From JANNBN01 sp031385545 (GTDB lineage: Bacteria > Actinomycetota > Acidimicrobiia > Acidimicrobiales > JANYDT01), in assembly GCA_031385545.1 (NCBI GenBank), contig JANNBN010000121.1:46190-110189 (forward strand): a DNA stretch of 64,000 bases, written 5' to 3'. Each line of letters begins with the position of its first letter. Position 1 is the stretch's first letter. Shown in pieces: positions 42,606 to 51,424 of this stretch. Under the pieces are notes generated by a model. The model had not been told where the DNA came from. It searched no databases and worked only from the letters and a program-made list of their open reading frames with translations. The position numbers were made by a program, and so were the translations under genes.

Positions 42606-44037
42606 GAGACTGAAACCACCAGCTGACATCTTCGACCGCGTCGACGAATGGCAGGAACTCTCCAGGTTCATCAGCGAACCGAGCCGTCTTGGGGTTGTGT
42701 GGGGCCCGCGGCGGGTAGGAAAGTCTGTGCTGCTTGCCGCGCTCGCAGAAGCTGCGGGCGGACTGTATGTCGAGGCGGTGCGGCAGGATTCGGCTCTGAG
42801 TTTGGCTGACCTTGGACGTGCTGTCGGTGCTCGGGCCGGTGTCGGACCAGTTCGATATACGACCTGGTCCGAAGCGATCGACGGCTTGCTCTCGTTGCCG
42901 AAGTGTCCGGTGGTGGTGCTCGATGAGTTCGGCTACCTCTGCGAAGCGAGCCCGGAGCTTCCGTCGACCATCCAACGTGCCGTCGACCGAAGTCGGCGGG
43001 GCAAACCGGCCGGCGCAAAACCGCTCACGCGCCTCATCCTCTGCGGCTCGGCCGTCACGCAAATTTCACACCTGCTTGATCGCGACCAACCCCTCTTCGG
43101 GCGCGCCCAACTGGCCCAGGTGATCGATGCGTTCGACTTTCGCACCTCGGCCTCGTATTGGGGTTTGGCCGAAGAACCTCAGCTCGCGTTTCTCGTTCAT
43201 GCTGCCCTCGGCGGCCTACCCGGTTACCGCGACGTGGTGACGGAAGGTCCACCGTCGCTCTCCGATTTCGACGAATGGATCACGAGCAGAGTGCTGACTC
43301 CGGCATCGCCGTTGCTGGAGGAAGACACACTCGTCCTACAGCCATCGGGACTGTCCGCGAACGTCTACCGGTCAATCCTCACAGCAGTTGCCCGCGGCGA
43401 CCGCACGCCGACAGGAATCTCGTCACGCACCGGCCGACCAGCATCGGCTCTTGCGAGACCCATCGAACGTCTCACTGAAGCCGGGCTGCTGCATCAGGTC
43501 ATTGATCCAGTGCGATCCAGACGTTCTCGCTACGAACTCGCTGACCCGTTCATCTCCTTTCACGATGCGATAATCCGGCCGAACCGCACACGAATCCGTC
43601 GACGTCAACAACAGCTCGTCTGGTCAGAAAACCAAGACACCTGGTGCAGCCAGCTCGTCGGACCGCACTTCGAAAGGCTGTGCAGAGAAGCGACACTCTT
43701 CTACGGTACCGAGTTCGGCGTGCAGTCGATCGCTGCTGTGGGAGCGACCTCGATCGCCGATGCCAAGGGGCGTCGCAGCCACGAGTTGGAACTAGTCGCT
43801 ACGAATTCGTCCGGCGACGTCATTGCGATCGGCGCATCGAAGCACACATCGACGACGCGCGGGAAAGCGGACCTTGAGCGGCTTGAACACATTCGGGGAT
43901 TGCTGCCAGCACCAGCCGATCGGCCGATCCAGCTCCTCCTGTTTTCCGCCAACGGGTTCGAGCGCAATCTCGTTCGCCTAGCTGCCGCTCGGTCTGACGT
44001 GGAACTGATTGATGTCCGCCGACTTTATGGGCACTGA
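42604..44037 (+). CDS. AAA-like ATPase with DUF234-type C-terminal domain
   Basis: 477 residues. Walker A GPRRVGKS (about 34-42), Walker B VVVLDEFGYL (about 101-110), a helical lid, a winged-helix region (about 255-300, GISSRTGRPASALARPIERLTEAGLL) and a C-terminal DUF234/nuclease-like domain (about 345-460; HELELVATN...DVIAIGASKH, where the usual Lys is replaced). A second, diverged copy lies at 57789-59159. Often isolated and variable between strains; function unknown. No ribosome-binding site is visible, so it may be leaderless. Confidence 0.85.
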   Translation: MRLKPPADIFDRVDEWQELSRFISEPSRLGVVWGPRRVGKSVLLAALAEAAGGLYVEAVRQDSALSLADLGRAVGARAGVGPVRYTTWSEAIDGLLSLPKCPVVVLDEFGYLCEASPELPSTIQRAVDRSRRGKPAGAKPLTRLILCGSAVTQISHLLDRDQPLFGRAQLAQVIDAFDFRTSASYWGLAEEPQLAFLVHAALGGLPGYRDVVTEGPPSLSDFDEWITSRVLTPASPLLEEDTLVLQPSGLSANVYRSILTAVARGDRTPTGISSRTGRPASALARPIERLTEAGLLHQVIDPVRSRRSRYELADPFISFHDAIIRPNRTRIRRRQQQLVWSENQDTWCSQLVGPHFERLCREATLFYGTEFGVQSIAAVGATSIADAKGRRSHELELVATNSSGDVIAIGASKHTSTTRGKADLERLEHIRGLLPAPADRPIQLLLFSANGFERNLVRLAAARSDVELIDVRRLYGH

Positions 44038-44218
44038 ACACGGAACTGGGTGAATCGAACCGATTGGTACCAGGCGACGGTTCATGAAGCGTCGAGATCC
44101 ATGTATCTACGAGGCATCGCTCGCCTCTAACAGACACCCACTTCATCGGAACTCCGACAGGTGCTCGGACCAGCCGATCCCACTCCCTGAGTGTCTGGGT
44201 CAACCTTGAGGAAATTAC

Positions 44219-45046
44219 ATGGCCATCATCCCCGATATCCCAGCCTCATTGCTCGATCTGCATCATCACTGGCACGCGCCAAGCCAGCACGCCGGCGCCG
44301 GCCCTGGCCGCACCCACGCCGCCGGAACGCCAGGTGGTGGGATCGAGTTTCTCCAATTCCACCGCAACTTTGTCGGCATGTTCCACGCCTGGTACGACAC
44401 GCACGCGTTCGCAGCTCCACCGTTCAACAATGCGGCACAGAAGCTCTCGCTCGTCGCACCATGGACCGACGTTCCCAACGTGCTCAAACAGGACCCGGAG
44501 TGGCCGATCTGGTCAGCGGCAGTTCAGCGGCTCAACACCGGCACGCCGGACTTCGCCTCCGAAGACGAGTTGGGCACGTTCATCGAACAGGGAGTCCACA
44601 ATCAGTTCCTTCACGGTGCGTCGGCGAACGCTTTCAACGAGCCCGAGGTCGGGACGTTCCACTCGCCGCAGAGCTCGTATTTCTATGGCATCCACGGACT
44701 CGTCGACCGCTGGTGGAGTCTCTGGAAGACCCACCACAAGCGCTTCACCAAGGAACTCATCAAGGAGGTGGTGCACGAGGTCAACATCAAGCAGCTCCGC
44801 GACATGGTGTTGAAGGACATTGCACCTGAGCTTCATAAGCGCATCGATGATGTGAAGACGTTCGGACTTGAAGCCTTCGAGGACCCTGCACGCCTGCTCA
44901 TCGATCCACCGGCTGTGGCGAGCGTGCGTGACCGGCTCGACCGAATCGAGCGCCAGGTCTTCAAGAACGCCATCACATTCGTGCCGCAGACGGACCGGCC
45001 GCCAGTGGGCAAGGTGGCCAAGAAGACGAAGGGTCCTGGCAAGTAG
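44219..45046 (+). CDS. tyrosinase-like copper protein
   Basis: 275 residues. His-rich start (LDLHHHWHAPSQH, 13-24), FLQFHRNFVGMFHAWYDTH (44-62) resembling the CuA helix, and VHNQFLHG (126-133) with SPQSSYFYGIHGLVDRWW (149-166) resembling the CuB helices and the HxxxDRxW end of tyrosinases/hemocyanins. Spacing in HNQFLH is one residue longer than usual, so it is atypical. No signal peptide; lysine-rich C-terminus (KVAKKTKGPGK). Its stop is immediately followed by the next start. It may oxidise a substrate or itself be modified by the ATP-grasp partners. Confidence 0.65.
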   Translation: MAIIPDIPASLLDLHHHWHAPSQHAGAGPGRTHAAGTPGGGIEFLQFHRNFVGMFHAWYDTHAFAAPPFNNAAQKLSLVAPWTDVPNVLKQDPEWPIWSAAVQRLNTGTPDFASEDELGTFIEQGVHNQFLHGASANAFNEPEVGTFHSPQSSYFYGIHGLVDRWWSLWKTHHKRFTKELIKEVVHEVNIKQLRDMVLKDIAPELHKRIDDVKTFGLEAFEDPARLLIDPPAVASVRDRLDRIERQVFKNAITFVPQTDRPPVGKVAKKTKGPGK

Positions 45047-45763
45047 GTGATCCTCATCGTCGCTTCACTGACGGACGACGAAGCGACCTCAATGGCAGCA
45101 AAGTCTCCGTCGGAGGTTGTCGTGCTGACACCGCTCGACCTCTGCTCGGACGGGTGGTGCGTCGAACTCGGGGCCAGCGACGCAACGTTCGTCGCGGACG
45201 GTCAACGGAGAAGTGTTTCCGAACTTGAGGGGGTTGTTACCCGGTTGGTGATGGTCCCCTCGGCGGAAATGCTGGTACTCGCCGAAAGTGACCGCGAGTA
45301 CGCGGCCTGTGAGTCCACGGCGTTGCTCGCCTGGTGGTTGTCGACACTGTCATGTCCGGTGATCAACGAACCGGACCCGTCCTCACTCGTCGGCCCACGG
45401 TTCCATCCGCTGCAGTGGGCACGTCTCGCCGCAGAGTTGAACATCCCCACTCACACATCGATGTCGTCGTGGGGACCGACGCCGACCGTAGCGACACTCT
45501 CGGCGAGTACACAGGCGCGCGTTCCATCGCCCAGTCGCGACAGTCTCCGGTGGTGCGTGACCATCGACGGCGAACCGATCGATCGCGAGCCGATCGATGA
45601 GGTTCCTGAAACCATCGCCGATCACGCCCGACTTCTCGCCCGACACGCACCTCAACGGCTCTGTGGTTTCGCGTTCACCCCTGACTCGCTGCTGTGCGGT
45701 GTCACGCCGCTTCCTGCGCTCGACGCGCCAGTTTGGGATCGGCTCACGGAGGTCTTTCGGTGA
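45047..45763 (+). CDS. pre-ATP-grasp-like protein of the tyrosinase cassette
   Basis: 238 residues from GTG 45047, directly after the tyrosinase-like stop. The N-terminal half resembles the pre-ATP-grasp domain of RimK/MvdD-type ligases: a Rossmann-like start (ILIVASLTDDEATSMAA), GVVTRLVMVPSAEML, YAACESTALLAWWLSTLSCPVINEPDPSSLVGPRFHPLQWARLA. The catalytic ATP-grasp domain is absent, so it cannot ligate alone. It probably partners the next protein. I do not recognise a named family. Confidence 0.6.
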   Translation: MILIVASLTDDEATSMAAKSPSEVVVLTPLDLCSDGWCVELGASDATFVADGQRRSVSELEGVVTRLVMVPSAEMLVLAESDREYAACESTALLAWWLSTLSCPVINEPDPSSLVGPRFHPLQWARLAAELNIPTHTSMSSWGPTPTVATLSASTQARVPSPSRDSLRWCVTIDGEPIDREPIDEVPETIADHARLLARHAPQRLCGFAFTPDSLLCGVTPLPALDAPVWDRLTEVFR

Positions 45764-46632
45764 TCGTGCTATTCGGCATCTCAAGTGATCCAATTCTCGG
45801 TGCGATGGCTGCTTCACTTGCGCGTTGTGGGGCGGTCTTTCGTCTTGTCGATCAACGCGACGACGAAGTCACCTTCTGTTCGGGTGACTCCCGCTCTCCA
45901 ACGAGACTTGACGGGGAACGCGTCGGGTCCGTTGTCCTGCGGCCAAGTGCAATCGCGGACGTCTGCGATGCGGAGAACTGGGACCCAAGCGGAGCCGAGG
46001 CGACGCGATCAGCCATCTTTACGAGTGAGTTCTTGGCACATTGCGAGTTCGAACCGTGGTTGGTCGTAAACCGGCTGTCCGTCCAAGCTTCGAATCTTTC
46101 AAAACCGTGGCAGATGGAGCGGATTCTTCCGTGGTTCGACGTTCCTCGGACACTTGTCACGACGGACCCGGAATGCGCCAGAGCCTTCGTCGACTCGTGC
46201 CGACGAACGATCGTGAAGTCCGTGAGCGCAGTGCGATCAATCGTTCGCGAAATTGACGCCGAGCGCTCCCTGATGGCTGTCGCTCACTGTCCGACGATGT
46301 TCCAGGAACGTATCGACGGGACGGACATCCGCGTTCATGTTGTCGGGCGTGCGGTATTTGCGACGGAGATGACGAGCGAAGCGGACGACTACCGCTACGA
46401 CTGCACCACCAGTCGATCGGCGATCGAGCTCCCCGACGACGTCGCCCACCGGTGCGTGCGCCTCAGCGAAGCGCTCGGACTACAGCTGTCCGGGGTCGAC
46501 CTGCGGCGGACCCCAGACGGACGGTGGGTCTGCTTCGAGGTCAATCCATCGCCCGCCTTCACCTACTTCGAGCCCTGGCCGCAAACGCCAATTGCCGACG
46601 CACTCGCAATGCTGCTCCTCGCGAACGAGTGA
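45760..46632 (+). CDS. ATP-grasp ligase (RimK/MvdD-like)
   Basis: 290 residues from GTG 45760, with GGAGG upstream and a GTGA overlap. A pre-ATP-grasp domain (1-120) with LVVNRLSVQASNLSKPWQ, then the ATP-grasp domain: TIVKSV for the ATP lysine, MFQERIDGTDIRVHVVGRAVFATEM, LSGVDLRRTPDGRWVCFEVNPSPAF holding the Mg-binding Asp, Glu and Asn. Such enzymes join an amino acid or side chain to a peptide through an acyl-phosphate, as in graspetide formation or RimK glutamylation. Substrate probably comes from this cassette, e.g. the tyrosinase-like protein's C-terminus. Confidence 0.82.
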   Translation: MIVLFGISSDPILGAMAASLARCGAVFRLVDQRDDEVTFCSGDSRSPTRLDGERVGSVVLRPSAIADVCDAENWDPSGAEATRSAIFTSEFLAHCEFEPWLVVNRLSVQASNLSKPWQMERILPWFDVPRTLVTTDPECARAFVDSCRRTIVKSVSAVRSIVREIDAERSLMAVAHCPTMFQERIDGTDIRVHVVGRAVFATEMTSEADDYRYDCTTSRSAIELPDDVAHRCVRLSEALGLQLSGVDLRRTPDGRWVCFEVNPSPAFTYFEPWPQTPIADALAMLLLANE

Positions 46633-46677
46633 ACCGCGTCATTCCCCGAACACGACATACATCGGTCCGAGAAGTTT

Positions 46678-47937
46678 TTAGTTTGATGGGCTCGTGACAG
46701 CGAGACCGAGTTCGCTGAGGACCTCGCCGGTGTGCTGGCCGAGCGTCGGGGAGGGGCCGGGCGTGTGGACGGGTGTGCGATCCATCTGGATGGGTGCTGC
46801 CACGGTTCGGTAGCTTCCGTGCTGCGGGTGGTGAATGTCCTGTACGTAGCCGTTGGCGATGGCACCGGGGTCGTCGAGTGCCTCGGTGGGAGTGTTGTAG
46901 CGGCTACAAGGTACGCCGGCCGCGCGGAAGCGTTGCATCCAAGCCTCGGTGGTGTGGGTGGCGAGGAGGGCCTCCGCGTCGTTGACGAGTTGGTTCCAGT
47001 GGTCGCTGCGGTGTGACCAGCCGTGCCGACGTGGGTCGGGTAGCCCGGTGGCGGCGTGGAACTTCTCGATGAGTGAGGGGCTGAGCGCGCCGATGGAGAT
47101 CATGGAGTCTGCGGTGAGGTAGTGACGGAACCAGAGTTCGAAAGCACCTCCGGCGGGGAGGACGCGGTCTTCGAAGAGGGCGCGTTGATCGTCGAATCCT
47201 GCGCCGGCGCTTCGCAGGAGTGCGAGGTCTTCGTGGAACTCGGTGAGGGCATCGGTGTCGTGGTCCTCGAAGCGGACCGCAAGCGGGAGTGCAAGGTAGT
47301 AGGCGGTGCCGAGGAGCGAGGTTCTGACCCGCTGACCTTCACCGGTCTTGGCGCGGTGGTAAAGCGCGCCGAGAACCGCTGTGGCTGAGGTGAGGCCGGT
47401 CGCCATGTCGGAGTAGGCGGGGCGAACGGTGGTCGGCCGCCCGTTCTCTGATCGTGACGTGACGAACGACAGCCCGGAGATGCCTTGAACGAGGACGTCG
47501 TATCCGCCTTCATCGGCGTCGGGTCCGACTGACCCGAACGCGCGGTGTTCGAGGTACACCACGTTCGGGTTGAGAGTTGCGACGTCTTCGTAAGTGAGGC
47601 CGAGCCGTGCGAGGTCGGGGCCTTTGAACGCGGTGAGGATGACATCGGCTCTGCGCAGGAGTGCGTCTCGTGCGGGGTGAGAGGCAGGATCGGTGAGGTC
47701 GAGCACGATGCTGCGCTTTCCGGGGTTGGCGACGATATAGCCGCGTCCTTCGGTGGTTCCCGGGAACGGTGCGAGGCCGCGCATGACATCGCCTGCTGGT
47801 GGTTCGACCTTGATGACGTCAGCACCCATCGCAGCGAGGATCAGCCCGCAGGTCGGGACCGCGAGGTTCTGTGCGAACTCGACCACGCGCACGCCATGAA
47901 GCGCGCCACGGGTCGAGACGGTGTCATCGGATTCCAT
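46678..47937 (-). CDS. CaiB/BaiF family III CoA-transferase
   Basis: 419 residues. GVRVVEFAQNLAVPTCGLILAAMGADVIKVEPP at the start, GKRSIVLDL, and the catalytic aspartate D177 in RPAYSDMATG. These enzymes move CoA between carboxylic acids in the cytoplasm. It lies 8 nt after the sulfatase gene on the same strand, so the two are probably one transcript; the substrate may be an acid released after desulfation. Convergent with the ATP-grasp cassette. Confidence 0.93.
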   Translation of the reverse strand: MESDDTVSTRGALHGVRVVEFAQNLAVPTCGLILAAMGADVIKVEPPAGDVMRGLAPFPGTTEGRGYIVANPGKRSIVLDLTDPASHPARDALLRRADVILTAFKGPDLARLGLTYEDVATLNPNVVYLEHRAFGSVGPDADEGGYDVLVQGISGLSFVTSRSENGRPTTVRPAYSDMATGLTSATAVLGALYHRAKTGEGQRVRTSLLGTAYYLALPLAVRFEDHDTDALTEFHEDLALLRSAGAGFDDQRALFEDRVLPAGGAFELWFRHYLTADSMISIGALSPSLIEKFHAATGLPDPRRHGWSHRSDHWNQLVNDAEALLATHTTEAWMQRFRAAGVPCSRYNTPTEALDDPGAIANGYVQDIHHPQHGSYRTVAAPIQMDRTPVHTPGPSPTLGQHTGEVLSELGLAVTSPSN

Positions 47938-47945
47938 ATGTGCGC

Positions 47946-50234
47946 CTACTGCTGTGCGAGTGCGGCTTGCTGTTCGGCTGCCGGGTCGCGGTGCGCAGGA
48001 CCGGTTGTCTCGATGACGACGTGGTCGAGAACCCCGGCGACGATTTCTGCTCGACCGTGCAGGTTCGGCGAGATCGGTGTCATGCGTTGGTAGCCGACAC
48101 TGAACGGGTCGACGCCGTAGGTGATGGGTGTGGTGACAGGGATGTGGCCGCGCCCGACGGGCACGTCGCCGTACCAGAGCTCCAAGGTGCCTTGGAAGCG
48201 GCCGGTCGGTGTGAACGTGGCACGGGCGAGAACGTCACCGACGGGGAGCTCGACCGTGGCTGACACCGTTGTGTACTGCGTTCCGAGGAAGTTGTTCACG
48301 TAGTGGAGTCGGCGGTCGGCGATGTACAGGGCATAGCCGCCGGAGTGTCCACCATGCGCGACGAGGATTCCGTCGCACGCCTCGCCGACTGCTGGGACCT
48401 GGAGCGCGGCGGAGAGTTGGAAGAGACGGTTGCGGAGGTTCGGGGCGAGCATCTCGGGGATGGAAGAGATGCCGGCGTGGAAGACGTAGCGTTCTCGACG
48501 GAAACGACGGTCGCCGTGGACGCCGGGCTGGTTATTGAGTGGGAGGACTTGGTTGCGTTCGGCTTCGCTCCACCACAGCGCTTGTAGTTCGGCAAGTTTC
48601 TCAGGGTGTTGGGCGGCCACGTCGTGGCATTCGGAGAAGTCGTTGGCGACGTTGTAGAGCTCCCAGATGTCGTCTGTGAACGGTCGGGTGGTGTCGCTGC
48701 CGTCATAGGCCATCATCTTTGCCGGGTGGAACACGACGGCTTTCCAGCCGTCGTGGTAGAGCGCCCGTGAACCGAACATCTCGTAGTACTGGGTGATATG
48801 CGCGCTTGGTGTTGCACCATCGGTGAGCGACGGTGCGAAGCTGGTGCCGTCGAAAGCGGCCTGTTCGACACCGTTGATGTGCGAGGGGGCGTCGATGCCG
48901 ATGAGTTCGAGCAGCGTCGGCGCGATATCGATGGCGTGGATGTACTGCCCACGGATGGCGCCCCGGTCCGGGTCGGCGAGCTTGCGCGGCCAATGCATGA
49001 CGAGGGGATCACAGACGCCGCCTTCGTGGGTGTCGCGCTTGAACCGTTTCAGGGGCGTGTTCCCGGCCCAGGCCCAGCCCCACGGGTAGTGATTGTTGGC
49101 GTGGGGCCCGCCGAGGTCGTCGATGCGTCGGAGGTTCTCTTCCAGGCTTTCGGGTACGAAGTTGAAGAAGTACTGCTCGTTGAATGATCCGGTCGGGCCA
49201 CCTTCAGCTGATGCGCCGTTGTCGCTCATGATGAGAACGATCGTGTTGTCGAGTTCTCCGAGGCGTTCGATGAAGTCGACAACGCGTCCGACCTGGGCGT
49301 CGGTGTGGGTCATGAAACCTGCATAGACCTCCATCATGCGCGCATACAAACGTCGTTCATCAGCACTGAGCGTCGCCCATTCCGGAACCCAGGCAGGACG
49401 CTCCGACAACTCGGTGCCGACGGGAAGCAGGCCGGACGCGACTTGGCGGGAAAAGACCTGATCACGCCACTCATCCCACCCTTGATCGAAACATCCGCGG
49501 TACGGCTCGATGAACTCAGGTGGAGCCTGATGAGGCGCATGGCAGGCACCCGGAGCGAAGTACATGAGGAACGGTTTGTCCGTCGAATAGGACCGCAGGT
49601 CTTTCAGGAACGAGATCGCGTGATCGGCCAGATCTTCGGTGAGGTGATAGCCCTCCTCATGCGTGCGGGACGGGAACACCTGGTGATTGTCGGCGATCAG
49701 ATCGGGTTGGTACTGATCGGTTTCACCGGCCAGGAACCCGTAGTAGCGCTCGAAGCCTTTGCTGAGCGGCCAGTGATGACGCGGCGCGCCGAGGTTCATC
49801 TCCGTCGCTGGAGCGAGGTGCCATTTGCCGAGCGCGAACGTGGCGTAGCCGTTGCGGACGAGGATCTCCGGGAGGAAGCCGTTCTCCGGCTGGATGGTTG
49901 CGTCGTAGCCCGGGAACCCCGAGGAGAACTCGACAATTCGTGCCATGCCGCTGGCGTGATGGTTCCGGCCCGTCATCAGACACGCCCGCGTCGGGGAACA
50001 CAGGGCTGTCGTGTGGTAGTTGCTGTATCGCAGTCCACCGTCGGCCAGCCGGTCGAACGTCGGTGTCGCAATGTCTGACCCGTAACAGCCGAACTGCGCG
50101 TACCCGACGTCGTCGAGCAACACGATCACGATGTTCGGTGCCCCAACGGGTGCTCGCTCGATGTCGGGCCACGCCGGACGTGAGTCGGCGAACGTCGTAC
50201 CGACGTGTCCGGTGAAATCGCTCCGCTTGCCCAT
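47946..50234 (-). CDS. arylsulfatase
   Basis: 762 residues, size of the large arylsulfatase group. Metal-binding DD pair at 41-42 (IVLLDDVGYAQFG), formylglycine motif C79-S-P-T-R83, and LGKWHLAP downstream with the Lys and His of the active site. No signal peptide is obvious, so it acts in the cytoplasm on an imported sulfate ester, or is exported by other means. Cysteine-type, needing formylglycine maturation. An operator matching that of the TetR gene lies 54 bp upstream. Confidence 0.94.
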   Translation of the reverse strand: MGKRSDFTGHVGTTFADSRPAWPDIERAPVGAPNIVIVLLDDVGYAQFGCYGSDIATPTFDRLADGGLRYSNYHTTALCSPTRACLMTGRNHHASGMARIVEFSSGFPGYDATIQPENGFLPEILVRNGYATFALGKWHLAPATEMNLGAPRHHWPLSKGFERYYGFLAGETDQYQPDLIADNHQVFPSRTHEEGYHLTEDLADHAISFLKDLRSYSTDKPFLMYFAPGACHAPHQAPPEFIEPYRGCFDQGWDEWRDQVFSRQVASGLLPVGTELSERPAWVPEWATLSADERRLYARMMEVYAGFMTHTDAQVGRVVDFIERLGELDNTIVLIMSDNGASAEGGPTGSFNEQYFFNFVPESLEENLRRIDDLGGPHANNHYPWGWAWAGNTPLKRFKRDTHEGGVCDPLVMHWPRKLADPDRGAIRGQYIHAIDIAPTLLELIGIDAPSHINGVEQAAFDGTSFAPSLTDGATPSAHITQYYEMFGSRALYHDGWKAVVFHPAKMMAYDGSDTTRPFTDDIWELYNVANDFSECHDVAAQHPEKLAELQALWWSEAERNQVLPLNNQPGVHGDRRFRRERYVFHAGISSIPEMLAPNLRNRLFQLSAALQVPAVGEACDGILVAHGGHSGGYALYIADRRLHYVNNFLGTQYTTVSATVELPVGDVLARATFTPTGRFQGTLELWYGDVPVGRGHIPVTTPITYGVDPFSVGYQRMTPISPNLHGRAEIVAGVLDHVVIETTGPAHRDPAAEQQAALAQQ

Positions 50235-50287
50235 TGGATGCTCCTGGTGTACCGGCTCGGCCGGAAGCTGGATCTACAGAACAAATG

Positions 50288-50303
50288 TTAGCCACACGGC
50301 TAG
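50288..50303. promoter_or_regulatory. TetR-type operator upstream of the sulfatase
   Basis: TTAGCC-ACAC-GGCTAG, an imperfect 6-bp inverted repeat. It shares the TTAGCC-N4-GGCTAR pattern with the site beside the TetR start. Confidence 0.7.
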
Positions 50304-50310
50304 AAACGGA

Positions 50311-50955
50311 TCAAGTCGTCTCAGACCCGGCCGACTCTCCGGCCAGTGCGAGGGAGTCATACAGAGCGCTCAGTTCGCGTTCGACGTTGCTGCGTTCGCG
50401 GTGTCCGACCCCGGTCGAGTCGAGCAGCGCGGCACCGAACACGCCATAGCAAAGCTGGATCGAGGTCATTGCGATGACCCGTGCCTTCGCTTCGGCACTC
50501 GCTGACGCGAGGTCACCTCCATGCAGCTTGGCGACGCGTGGGGCGAGCATGCTGACCATTGCAGCACCGATCGGGAAGTCGCTGCCCGGTAGAACCGTGT
50601 CGGGGTAATCGACCTGTGACCTGACCATCGCTCGCAGGTACGGGTGGCAGTCGCCGGTCAGCAACCCGATCAGCGTTCCGTCACCGTATTCACGGACGAA
50701 ATCGTCTCGTAGTGCAGCGAGCCCGGCCTCCAGGACCGCGTCTTTGCCGCCGAAGTAATGGTGGACAAGCCCGTAGTTCACGTGGGCCTCGCTCGCCAGG
50801 TCCCGGCCGGTGATCGCACTCGGTGCTCGGTCCGGGAGCAAGCGCTGTGCGGCTTCGACCAACGCTTCGCGCGCTCCTTGGCTGCGCCGGGGCGGCGAAT
50901 GCGGCGCCAGAGCCGACGATGGTTGGTTGGCTGAAATTGCGGAAACGGCGCGCAT
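50311..50955 (-). CDS. TetR-family regulator
   Basis: 214 residues from ATG 50955; residues 1-25 precede the domain and the true start may be later. Helix-turn-helix at about 30-75 (ALVEAAQRLLPDRAPSAITGRDLASEAHVNYGLVHHYFGGKDAVLEAGL). The C-terminal ligand domain is all helix. Its own promoter and the sulfatase promoter carry the same palindrome, so it probably represses itself and the sulfatase-CoA-transferase pair. Confidence 0.88.
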   Translation of the reverse strand: MRAVSAISANQPSSALAPHSPPRRSQGAREALVEAAQRLLPDRAPSAITGRDLASEAHVNYGLVHHYFGGKDAVLEAGLAALRDDFVREYGDGTLIGLLTGDCHPYLRAMVRSQVDYPDTVLPGSDFPIGAAMVSMLAPRVAKLHGGDLASASAEAKARVIAMTSIQLCYGVFGAALLDSTGVGHRERSNVERELSALYDSLALAGESAGSETT

Positions 50956-50959
50956 GCGT

Positions 50960-50975
50960 TTAGCCTAACGGCTAA
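50960..50975. promoter_or_regulatory. TetR-type operator at the regulator's own start
   Basis: TTAGCC-TAAC-GGCTAA, a perfect 6-bp inverted repeat with 4-bp spacer, 5 bp before the annotated ATG. Matches the site upstream of the sulfatase. Confidence 0.75.
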
Positions 50976-51063
50976 CAACTGCAACACCTTCCATGGGGGA
51001 TGCGATGAACAAAACCTGGGAAACGAACACAACGTCCACACCAACGAGGCGGTGAACACCGCA

Positions 51064-51174
51064 ATGGCAGCAGCCGATCCCGACGAACCGGTCGTGATGC
51101 TCAACCTGCTCCGCTACCGAGAAGTAGCCGAAATCGGCTTCGGCGTCGACGGCCTCAGCGGCCGCGACGCCTAG
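51064..51174 (+). pseudogene. DUF1330/NIPSNAP-like protein, N-terminal fragment
   Basis: 36 residues (MAAADPDEPVVMLNLLRYRE...). The stretch DEPVVMLNLLRYRE is the first beta strand of DUF1330-like dimeric alpha-beta barrel proteins, which normally run about 100 residues or more. A stop follows at 51172 where the opposite-strand fragment begins. Probably a deletion leftover. Confidence 0.55.
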
Positions 51175-51424
51175 CCATGGTGAGCGCCGTCATTGCCGTG
51201 GTGGCAGGGGTCCTGGCGTTTGATCCGCATGATCCCCGTGCCAAGACGAATGCGCTCTGTGAGGGGAGCGAGGTATGCCAGCGGGGCGATGGTCTCCATG
51301 CCCCACGCCTCGGCCGTCCACGCGAAGTCGACGCCGAAGCGATCAGCGGCGCGCACCAGTTCGACCATGCTTCCCAGTTGGCACCGTCGTAGTAGGCGCT
51401 GCCGATCGACAGTCCAATTCTCAT
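51172..51424 (-). pseudogene. LLM-class F420-dependent oxidoreductase, frameshifted N-terminal fragment
   Basis: MRIGLSIGSAYYDGAN in one frame, SMVELVRAADRFGVDFAWTAEAWGMETIAPLAYLAPLTERIRLGTGI in the next, then TPATTAMTALTMA back in the first. Together these give the first about 85 residues of an LLM oxidoreductase like the intact one just upstream. Two frameshifts and loss of the remaining 250 residues make it non-functional. It abuts the DUF1330 fragment tail to tail. Confidence 0.8.
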
